From positions 1 through 22,911 of the forward strand of contig JALZWJ010000205.1 of NCBI GenBank assembly GCA_023300065.1: a stretch of DNA of 22,911 nt, read 5' to 3'. Made by a program: the position numbers and the translations under genes. The stretch is from Akkermansiaceae bacterium. Lineage in GTDB: Bacteria; Verrucomicrobiota; Verrucomicrobiia; Verrucomicrobiales; Akkermansiaceae. Under the pieces are notes generated by a model. The model worked only from the letters and a program-made list of their open reading frames with translations, did not search any database and was not told the origin of the DNA. Positions 15,066 to 21,227 of the stretch are shown here, piece by piece (the stretch's first letter is position 1; each line of letters opens with the position of its first letter).

Positions 15066-15866
15066 TTACTTCGCCGTCTCAGGCTTGGCATCTTCAGCCA
15101 GCTCCTTGATCTCGATATTGCGATAGAGCAGCTCAGCCCACTCGGCCTGCAAAGCGATGCGGCCTTTCGCAAGCGGGAGCCACTCATCCCCGACCTTCAT
15201 CTCCATATCAGTGAGCTTTAGCACGACTTCGCCATTGAGCTTAAAGATCGCTTTTTTGGCTCCGTGAACCTCGATTTCCATCAGGTTCCACTCGCCCTTT
15301 GGCTTCTCCACTCCTAGGGCGGTGCCAACGCTGCGCCCATTCACCACCTCACCTTTTGGGTCGTAGCGGTTGCCCTTCCGGAGCGTCTTACAGCGCAAAT
15401 GCCCACCAAGGACAAAGAGATCACCGGTGTGGTAGCGCTGTTTGCCAAATCGCGTTCCAGGAGTCTCGCCAATCTGCATCTCCATGCAGTAAGGCCACAC
15501 CTTCGTGAGGTCACCATGAACATGAAAGAGGAGACCAGCATCCCGATCATGATCTTCACGCGGGGCAAAACGATCCTCCAGCCACTTGTATTCCAGACGT
15601 AAAATAAAGCTGCTATATTCCTTCTCCGTATAGAGACAATCCGTCGTCTGCGTGGATCCGGCCTCCTCACCTTTATAAACGTGGATTGCTTTTTCCTCCT
15701 CGTTGATCCGATACGGTCCCCAATCACCTTCACCCGTGCTGCGAGCGGATTTCCACCCATTCAGGGACTTTCCATCAAAAATACGGGTAAAGCCTTTCTC
15801 TTGTGACAACGCACTCAGAGTAATGGCACTAAAGGCGATGGAAGCGATTAGAAGAAATTTTTTCAT
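15066..15866 (-). CDS. Secreted DUF1080 (3-keto-disaccharide hydrolase-like) protein
   Basis: A 266-aa secreted protein of the DUF1080 family, a concanavalin-like jelly-roll found in many copies in Verrucomicrobia and Planctomycetes. Signal peptide MKKFLLIASIAFSAITLSAL, then the family opener FTRIFDGKSLNGW (26-38). Further family features are SSFILRLEYKWLE near 90, RDAGLLFHVHG near 112, MEMQIGETPG near 130 and the ending GRIALQAEWAELLYRNIEIK. Family members act on 3-keto-glycosides, but many are uncharacterised, so the substrate is open. The frame extends 13 codons upstream to 15905, but the signal peptide argues for 15866. It ends 3 nt from the stop of the convergent RlpA-like gene. Confidence 0.93.
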   Translation of the reverse strand: MKKFLLIASIAFSAITLSALSQEKGFTRIFDGKSLNGWKSARSTGEGDWGPYRINEEEKAIHVYKGEEAGSTQTTDCLYTEKEYSSFILRLEYKWLEDRFAPREDHDRDAGLLFHVHGDLTKVWPYCMEMQIGETPGTRFGKQRYHTGDLFVLGGHLRCKTLRKGNRYDPKGEVVNGRSVGTALGVEKPKGEWNLMEIEVHGAKKAIFKLNGEVVLKLTDMEMKVGDEWLPLAKGRIALQAEWAELLYRNIEIKELAEDAKPETAK

Positions 15867-15894
15867 AACTGCCGCCAACCCTCTACCACTGCCC

Positions 15895-15920
15895 GCTAAG
15901 AACAATCAAATTTTCTTAGC
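15895..15920. repeat. 8-bp perfect inverted repeat upstream of the DUF1080 gene
   Basis: GCTAAGAA (15895-15902), 10-nt loop, TTCTTAGC (15913-15920). It lies between the hflX stop and the DUF1080 start, both on the minus strand. It may be a protein-binding operator for the DUF1080 gene or a hairpin ending hflX transcripts; there is no T-run after it on the minus strand, which favours an operator. Confidence 0.5.
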
Positions 15921-15944
15921 TCGATCAGCAGGAATTCGAAAATT

Positions 15945-17237
15945 CTACTCCTGCAGAAACTCCGCAAGCTGCCCCTCAATATCCTGAGGAACAATCACAG
16001 TGAGGATAATATCGTTCCCGTCATATTCCGTCTCCATCACCTTTCCTTCACGATGCAGAAGCCCAGAGATATCGCCACGCGATTGAGGGACCCGGTAGGT
16101 CAACTTCTTCACCCGGTCCGCGAGGAGATCCGTAAAGCGCGCAGTCAGTGCATCTAATCCAGTCCCCGTCACTGCAGAAGTCTCATAAGCACCGGGGAAA
16201 TCCGCGCGCAGCCCCGTCAAGACGGCAGGATTTTCGACTTTATCGATCTTATTCAGAACGATGAGAGCCTTCTTATCGTCAGCACCCAATTCGCCCAAAA
16301 CCTTACGAGTCGTATTGTAATGTTCCTCGACTTCATCCGAAGAAGCATCCAGAACATGAATCAAAAAATCAGCAAGAGTCGCCTCCTCCAGAGTCGCCTT
16401 AAAGGCCTCGATCAAGCGGTGTGGAAGATTACGAACAAAGCCCACCGTATCGCTCAAAAGCAGATCTTGCCCGTCCTCTAACTCGATACGGCGTGTCGTA
16501 GGGTCCAAGGTCGCGAACAGCATATCCGCCTCCATGATATCGGACCCAGCCAGCTTATTAAGGAGAGTTGATTTCCCCGCATTGGTATAACCCACGATCG
16601 CAGCGGTCGGCACGTTATTACTCTGCCGCTCCTTCCGCTGAGTCGCGCGCTGTCTGCGGACGTCATCCAGTTCAGCCTTCAGCTTGCTGATACGATTCCG
16701 AGCAAGACGGCGATCCACCTCAATCTGCTGCTCACCCATTCCACGGGAAGCACCGCCTCCGCCGGATCCTCCGCCACCGCCCTCGCGGTCGAGGTGGCCC
16801 CACATTCGGGCAAGACGCGGAAGCGCATATTGCATCCTGGCCAATGAGACCTGCAAGCTGGCCTCACGAGTGCGGGCCCGCTTTGCAAAGATATCCAAGA
16901 TAACCTCCTCACGGTCAATGATCGTCATGTCCGCCAGCTCCTCCCAATTCCGCTGCTGCATGGGGGAAACATCATTATCAATCACGATGCAGTCACACCC
17001 ACGGTCGCGCGCCAGCTGGACCAATTCATCCGCCTTTCCGGTGCCACAAATGAACCCACGGTGAGGATCACGCACCCGCACCAGCTCCATTCCTACCACC
17101 TCGATGCCTAGCGTATCCACCAGTTCCTCAAGCTCCGCGAGGAGAAGCTGCGTCTCCGGCTCATCTGACTTATCGAAACAAAATCCTACCAACATGGCCT
17201 TCTCGACCATCTCGGGCTTTTCTCTTACTTCAAACAT
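15945..17237 (-). CDS. hflX: GTPase HflX
   Basis: A 430-aa ribosome-associated GTPase that splits stalled or hibernating ribosomes. The N-terminal HflX domain contains GTGKADEL (65-72) and the NDVSPMQQRNWEE block (88-100). A Gly-rich loop REGGGGGSGGGGASRG (151-166) precedes the coiled coil. The G domain has G1 GYTNAGKS (216-223), G2-side FATLDPTTR (241-249), G3 DTVGF (263-267) and G4 NKID (329-332). Length and order are as in the family. It starts 8 nt after the thioesterase stop on the same strand and is the last gene of a khpB-thioesterase-hflX operon, tying two RNA/ribosome-related genes together. Confidence 0.97.
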   Translation of the reverse strand: MFEVREKPEMVEKAMLVGFCFDKSDEPETQLLLAELEELVDTLGIEVVGMELVRVRDPHRGFICGTGKADELVQLARDRGCDCIVIDNDVSPMQQRNWEELADMTIIDREEVILDIFAKRARTREASLQVSLARMQYALPRLARMWGHLDREGGGGGSGGGGASRGMGEQQIEVDRRLARNRISKLKAELDDVRRQRATQRKERQSNNVPTAAIVGYTNAGKSTLLNKLAGSDIMEADMLFATLDPTTRRIELEDGQDLLLSDTVGFVRNLPHRLIEAFKATLEEATLADFLIHVLDASSDEVEEHYNTTRKVLGELGADDKKALIVLNKIDKVENPAVLTGLRADFPGAYETSAVTGTGLDALTARFTDLLADRVKKLTYRVPQSRGDISGLLHREGKVMETEYDGNDIILTVIVPQDIEGQLAEFLQE

Positions 17238-17245
17238 GATTTTTT

Positions 17246-17599
17246 TTAGGAAACGGGGAGCGGGACTTTTACCCCAGCCTCATCAAGATTCACGAAAGTT
17301 ACGTGAGTGCTAAAGATAGGCGGCCCAGCCCCCGCATGCCCTCTATAAACGAGGACCTCGTAGGTGATGGAGGTTTTACCAACGCTGGATTTTTGAGAAT
17401 GAATGGATAAGATTGTTCCCTCCCCTACACTGTGGCGGAAAATCACCTGATCCATCGCAATCGTGACGAACCGGCACTCTGGGAAATCAAGGCTCGCGGC
17501 AATCCACGAGGCTTCATCAACCCAACTAAGGAGCCTGCCACCAAAGAGAAACCCGTATTGATTCAGGTCCTCCGGCAGAACGAGCCGATGGGTCTCCAT
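17246..17599 (-). CDS. Acyl-CoA thioesterase (hotdog fold, YciA type)
   Basis: A 117-aa hotdog-fold protein. The helix region DLNQYGFLFGGRLLSWVDEAS (11-31) carries the catalytic-type Asn and Asp of the 4HBT/YciA group (N-xx-G-xx-FGG-x-LL-xx-x-DEA). VTIAMDQVIFRHSVGEGTIL and SVGKTSITYEVLV provide the strand pattern. It should hydrolyse acyl-CoA to free CoA and acid; the chain-length preference cannot be told. It is shorter than typical YciA (about 130 aa) but complete across the fold. It sits 7 nt after khpB and 8 nt before hflX, so it is translated from the same mRNA; a link in function is not obvious. Confidence 0.9.
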   Translation of the reverse strand: METHRLVLPEDLNQYGFLFGGRLLSWVDEASWIAASLDFPECRFVTIAMDQVIFRHSVGEGTILSIHSQKSSVGKTSITYEVLVYRGHAGAGPPIFSTHVTFVNLDEAGVKVPLPVS

Positions 17600-17606
17600 G
17601 AGTGGA

Positions 17607-18059
17607 CTACTTCAGGCGGATGAGGATTTTCTTATTCCGAGAACTGCTGTCCTCTGAAACGGTCTCAACCTCAGCATCATCCACAAGCGCATTGTGCACG
17701 AGGCGTCGGTGGTAGGAATTCATGGGGTTCATCCAGAGTTCAGTTCCGGTTTCACGGACCTTCTCAGCAAGTCTCACGGCCTTTTCTGCCACTCTCTTCT
17801 CCTGCTCAGCGCGGTAACCATCGCAATCAACCCGGTAGCGAGGTGCATCAGGATGCGCCCCACGAGTGATTCGGTTCACTAAGTATTGGAAATCATCCAG
17901 ACGGTCCCCATTTTTTCCAATCAAGAGAGATGAATCTTCTGAAACGATATTCAAAGTCTCATGACCAGCCTCGCCGGTGATTTCCACTTCAAATTCGAAT
18001 CCAAGCTTTTCAAGCATGCTCGAAAGAGCTTCCTTCGCATCAGTAATCGCGTCTGCCAT
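17607..18059 (-). CDS. khpB: KhpB/Jag-like KH-R3H RNA-binding protein
   Basis: A 150-aa single-stranded nucleic-acid-binding protein. The KH domain (about 28-82) has the loop LLIGKNGDRLDDFQYLVNRI (GKNG variant of GxxG). The R3H domain (about 88-150) contains AVRLAEKVRETGTELWMNPM, then SYHRRLVHNAL with the R-x3-H motif. The N-terminal Jag_N domain of Firmicutes Jag is missing, giving a short form. KhpB proteins bind many RNAs and influence cell division and envelope genes. It is the promoter-proximal gene of the operon with the thioesterase and hflX. The ATG lies only 7 nt from a plausible -10 box. Confidence 0.9.
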   Translation of the reverse strand: MADAITDAKEALSSMLEKLGFEFEVEITGEAGHETLNIVSEDSSLLIGKNGDRLDDFQYLVNRITRGAHPDAPRYRVDCDGYRAEQEKRVAEKAVRLAEKVRETGTELWMNPMNSYHRRLVHNALVDDAEVETVSEDSSSRNKKILIRLK

Positions 18060-18066
18060 AATCGGA

Positions 18067-18094
18067 ATCTTAGTGCAGAGTTGATCTGGGTCAA
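18067..18094 (-). promoter_or_regulatory. Candidate promoter of khpB-thioesterase-hflX
   Basis: On the minus strand TTGACC (18094-18089), 16-nt spacer, TAAGAT (18072-18067), then 7 nt to the khpB ATG at 18059. The -35 is 5 of 6 consensus. The predicted start site is on or next to the ATG, so the mRNA would be leaderless. Confidence 0.55.
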
Positions 18095-18293
18095 ACTCAT
18101 ACCGCCACTTTACATCATGGCTATTTTCCCTAAAAACGCACCACAGAGATTCCGTTTTCTATCGGACAGAAAATCTGCGGCTTCTTCCAAAAAACGGCAG
18201 GGAAGCCTGATTTATTTGATGAACCCGAATCTGGTTAAGATTATTTTGCATTTTTGGGAATATATGGAGCAGCTCAAACATCTTAACAAAAAT

Positions 18294-18533
18294 ATGAAAT
18301 TCCACTTCTTGAAAATACTTGTCGTAGCAAGCCCATTTGCGTTGGCAGCATCATGCTCTACCGAACATCAATCTTCAGCATCGCTCGATGAAAATCGGCT
18401 AACCAGGGCTGCCCTCAACTTTAATCATGAGGGCGCAGAACTGGGGGAATGTGGTTTGGTCAGTCAATTCGAAAAAGGACGAGCGAGCTCGACTCAATCA
18501 TCGGGCGGTGGATGAGCGGCATGTTCACACTAA
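18294..18533 (+). CDS. Small lipoprotein with C-terminal UAAC motif, selenoprotein (TGA at 18513)
   Basis: With TGA read as selenocysteine this is a 79-aa lipoprotein: signal MKFHFLKILVVASPFALAAS, lipidated Cys21, a short charged body (SLDENRLTRAALNFNHEGAE), a Gly/Ser tail ending SGGG, then U74-A-A-C77-S-H and TAA at 18531. Stopping at TGA would cut it right before the redox motif. The design (small lipoprotein ending in a Gly-rich stretch plus a cysteine motif) recalls DUF4266 lipoproteins, which end in GGGCGC and are often next to a barrel gene; here UxxC replaces CxC. An 8-bp hairpin covers the stop codon. The reading frame is also open upstream (from 17961), but the signal peptide fixes the start. 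It is the first gene of the operon with the barrel and the WUPIC protein. Its terminal redox tail may pass electrons or metal to partners. Confidence 0.75.
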
Positions 18534-18550
18534 GAACCAGTTGGTTCTTA
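18531..18550 (+). promoter_or_regulatory. Candidate bacterial SECIS hairpin for TGA 18513
   Basis: TAAGAACC (18531-18538), loop AGTT (18539-18542), GGTTCTTA (18543-18550): a perfect 8-bp stem. The loop begins 24 nt after the TGA and has G in second position. The stop codon TAA forms the base of the 5' arm, so the hairpin lies mostly in the 3' untranslated part. Without the selenocysteine reading it could be mistaken for a terminator, but no T-run follows. Confidence 0.7.
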
Positions 18551-18576
18551 CTTTAAAATTCTAGCTCTTTTTCGAA

Positions 18577-19710
18577 ATGACTCTTCACAAATCTCTCTTT
18601 TTCACTCTTCCGCTCATGCTTGCTCCTCCTCTGATGGGGCAAACAATACTTAAATCCCTCTCAACAGGTGGTGCTCAGTATGATCTGCAATCTGACGGAC
18701 TGTTCAGCAGTGACATCAAGATCATCAACAGCTCATTTCAGTTCAGAGTTCCCACCTCTTCACCTGGCCTCACTCTCACTGGGAGCTATGGTAGGACAGA
18801 CCATGATATCGACTATTCTCCAGCTCCCGGAACATTTACGAGTGACAATAATCGCAGACACACGACTGACGCCTATTCTTTGGGACTAGAAAAAACTTTG
18901 CGTCCCAATCTCATCGGCGGCTTAACCGCTTCATACTCCAAGGGTTTTTCTGACCATCGCTCAATCTGGATTGACGAATTCTATCAGCAAAGCTTTCAGG
19001 GCTTTTCTTCTTTTGGAGATGCCAACCCTCAATCTTACTCTGTTTCGACAAGCTTGCAGTGGGATTATGCGCCAAACCGCGGTAGCTTATTAGCGACTGC
19101 AGGTTTCTCTAACGCTCTGATTGTCGCCGGCGTCGGCATTGATCCTGATACCGTGATCAACCCTCTCTCCCAGCCAGATGTTTTGGTGGGAGAAGAAGGA
19201 ATTAATACATTCACTGCGAGTCTGCAGTGGACCGAGGCCCTAAACTCACGCCTCCGAGTTCAGCAAACATTCAATTTCACCGAAGTCGAAAATCGTAGAT
19301 CTCGCTTCCAACTTCAATCCGAACTCGCCTACTACTTGGGCAAAAACTGGACCATGCGCCTCGAAGCAGGAGCGGCCTATGAAGAACCGACCTTTGAAGC
19401 CTATTACGGAGGCATCACCATGGTTTACGAATGGAACAAAGACCTCCAATTTGATTTCGGCTTCCGTTACTATGAAGATACTGGGGAAATCAGCAACACG
19501 AACTTTAACACCGCAGCCCCTGGCACAGAAAATACGGAAGCTTCAGTTGGGGTCCTCTGGCGCCGAGGAAAACTTTCTACAAGAGCATCGGTCGCACTCT
19601 ATATCACTGATTTTGACCCGGTGCAAAATAACGCAAATTTGGTCTTTGCCAATCTCTATCGTGACCGCGATTTCGTAGCTGCACGGCTCGCCTTTAGTTA
19701 CGACTTTTAA
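18577..19710 (+). CDS. Outer-membrane beta-barrel protein
   Basis: A 377-aa exported protein. Signal MTLHKSLFFTLPLMLAPPLMG with cut near GQ. The mature part is made of alternating amphipathic strands with aromatic ends, for example LTLTGSYGRTDHDIDYSP, AYSLGLEKTLRPNLIGGLTA, SVSTSLQWDYAP, LQFDFGFRYYEDTG and a last strand AARLAFSYDF ending in Phe, the recognition residue for barrel insertion by BAM. There is no TonB box or plug. It resembles DUF3570-type barrels only by size and context. No cysteine or internal TGA is seen. It lies 43 bp after the Sec lipoprotein gene and 17 bp before the WUPIC gene, so all three are most likely one transcript. It may provide the outer-membrane anchor or port for the two redox proteins. 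Confidence 0.8.
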   Translation: MTLHKSLFFTLPLMLAPPLMGQTILKSLSTGGAQYDLQSDGLFSSDIKIINSSFQFRVPTSSPGLTLTGSYGRTDHDIDYSPAPGTFTSDNNRRHTTDAYSLGLEKTLRPNLIGGLTASYSKGFSDHRSIWIDEFYQQSFQGFSSFGDANPQSYSVSTSLQWDYAPNRGSLLATAGFSNALIVAGVGIDPDTVINPLSQPDVLVGEEGINTFTASLQWTEALNSRLRVQQTFNFTEVENRRSRFQLQSELAYYLGKNWTMRLEAGAAYEEPTFEAYYGGITMVYEWNKDLQFDFGFRYYEDTGEISNTNFNTAAPGTENTEASVGVLWRRGKLSTRASVALYITDFDPVQNNANLVFANLYRDRDFVAARLAFSYDF

Positions 19711-19727
19711 TTCACACCACACGCAAA

Positions 19728-20921
19728 ATGAACAAAACCATCTCTTCTCTTCTCATTTTTCTGACAACTCAAGTCAGTAACTCAGCCGAAGACAATCAAC
19801 CTCTTCCTCTAGGATCCACCGTTCTTCCTGAAATCACCTTCTCGGTAGGAGAACCAAATAATACCAACCAACGGTTACAAAACCTCCGCGTCACAAATTT
19901 CCGAGATGAAGAATTTTCAGACCAGATACTGCTCGTGATGTATCACGCCTCATGGTGACCAATCTGCCAAGGAGCTGTTTCACAGGTTGTGAACGGAGGA
20001 AGTAGTGCGCCAGCAGTAGTTACGCGTTTCCAAAATCAAGGTGATGCCTTGAATGGTGAGGGGAGGTCTAATAATGAAAACGCCCATGGCGTCCCTGTGA
20101 CCACCATTCTCATTAATAATGCTTTGAATAGCTTCTTTGATCCACCGCTCATTGACCGTTCGGCTGCTGCCACGGGGGGGATCAACTCATCTTTCCAATT
20201 CATTGGCCTTGATTGCGAATCAAACGCAGATGGTTCTGATCGATCAACACGACCAGTATTTGGTTTCAACTACTTCCGTACTTGCAATCAAGCATCTTCC
20301 GTCTCTGGAAATCCCGTAACAACAAGTAATCAAAGACGCTGCATCGTGATTAACGGCTCAACAGGTGAGGTCCTTGCTAACTTACAGCCGGGTGTCATCA
20401 ACTCGACTACCGAAAACAATACGATCATCAATGCCATTAACAGTGTCACTCCTGAAGACCTCATAACAGGAGATGTCCCTCTAGAGCCGGCAGATATTGT
20501 TCAATCAGGCGGCAACACTCAATCCGTTGGGTCACTTTATCGACTCTCCATTTCTGAAAATCTATCGGGAAACTCACTCAATGCGTTCAATGTTTGGGCA
20601 ATTGAGCAGAACATTCCAGCTCCATTACGAGGAATTAATGCAGACCCAGATGGTGACTCCATCGACAACTTTTCGGAATACGCTTACGGGACGAATCCCA
20701 TCGTTGCCGATCCGGTTAATACCGCACCGACCATTGTCAGGTCATCAGACGGTGAAAATTTTCAACTCGTTTTTCAGCGTAGTAAAACTGCTGTGGTGGC
20801 TCCCTTCACCCTCTTGTCATCTGCTACATTAAGTAGCTTCTCACAATTTTCTCCGCCCGAAGACGACATTGAAATCGAAGACCTCGAAAATATCGTCAGA
20901 GTTCGAGTCACCCTCCCTTAG
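19728..20921 (+). CDS. Exported thioredoxin-like selenoprotein, WUPIC motif (TGA at 19956)
   Basis: Read with selenocysteine at TGA 19956-19958 the frame runs from ATG 19728 to TAG 20919, 397 aa. A signal peptide (MNKTISSLLIFLTTQVSNSA) precedes a thioredoxin-like start: QNLRVTNFRDEEFSDQILLV, then MYHASW-U77-P-I-C80-QGAVSQVVNG, the W-C-x-x-C active-site context with Sec for the first Cys. The middle (100-290) has further Cys (FIGLDCESN, FRTCNQ, RRCIVING) and an ordinary thioredoxin-like strand RCIVINGSTGEVLANL. The C-terminal ~95 residues start with DPDGDSIDNFSEYAYGTNP, the calcium-binding-like module typical of exported verrucomicrobial proteins. Splitting at TGA gives a 76-aa and a 310-aa ORF, each without function. 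Sec is favoured over a mutation by the exact UxxC position, the following hairpin and the neighbours. Substrate unknown. Confidence 0.85.
19979..19993 (+). promoter_or_regulatory. Candidate bacterial SECIS hairpin for TGA 19956
   Basis: TTCACA (19979-19984), loop GGT (19985-19987), TGTGAA (19988-19993): a perfect 6-bp stem, extendable by a G-C pair with one bulged T. The loop starts with GG, 27 nt after the TGA. TGA is followed by C, the context of the E. coli fdhF codon. Confidence 0.65.
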
Positions 20922-21227
20922 GCTTCCTTTCAAAATCGTCCGGAAAGAAAGACCGGAATCAACAAGAGAACAGCCTTCTTTGTTTCATTTCTCGGCATCC
21001 TAGTTCTACCAAGTAGAATTTCAAAAGAGCAGAACGCCGCCATCTCAAGAAAGCGCCCGGCTCTCTTTCCATCGCGAAGCGCTCGCTCAAAAATCACCCC
21101 AATATCACATTCTGCTCTTTTGGAACTCGGAGTGGTATTAGTCCTCTTTTCTCTTCCCTGAGAATTGAGCAACTCCCTCCATAGAGAACTTTGCAAGAAA
21201 CGAAGGGTTTGCTAACGTATCTCCATC
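20922..21227. other. Intergenic region, no supported gene
   Basis: About 306 bp between the WUPIC gene and the last ORF. It contains two small inverted repeats: TCCGG/CCGGA close after the stop (about 20940-20960) and AGTTCTAC/GTAGAATT (21002-21020, loop CAA, one G-T pair), either of which could end the operon transcript, though neither has a clean T-run. An 88-codon minus-strand frame (20930-21196) lacks signal, motif or ribosome binding site and is not believed. Confidence 0.5.

Noticed and set aside
17961..18293. Longer N-terminus for the small Sec lipoprotein
   Set aside because: The frame is open by chance across the khpB start and promoter; the signal peptide with lipidated Cys begins only at 18294.
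18531..18550. Hairpin as a transcription terminator between lipoprotein and barrel genes
   Set aside because: No T-run follows, the next gene starts 27 bp later in the same direction, and the distance to the TGA fits a SECIS.
5465..19958. In-frame TGAs as nonsense mutations or sequencing errors (pseudogenes)
   Set aside because: All three fall exactly on the first residue of a UxxC motif, each is followed by a SECIS-like hairpin, and the frames continue intact to a normal stop. Random mutations would not pick this place three times.
20930..21196. 88-codon minus-strand ORF after the WUPIC gene
   Set aside because: No start signal, motif, signal peptide or neighbour logic; low complexity and positioned where a transcript end is expected.
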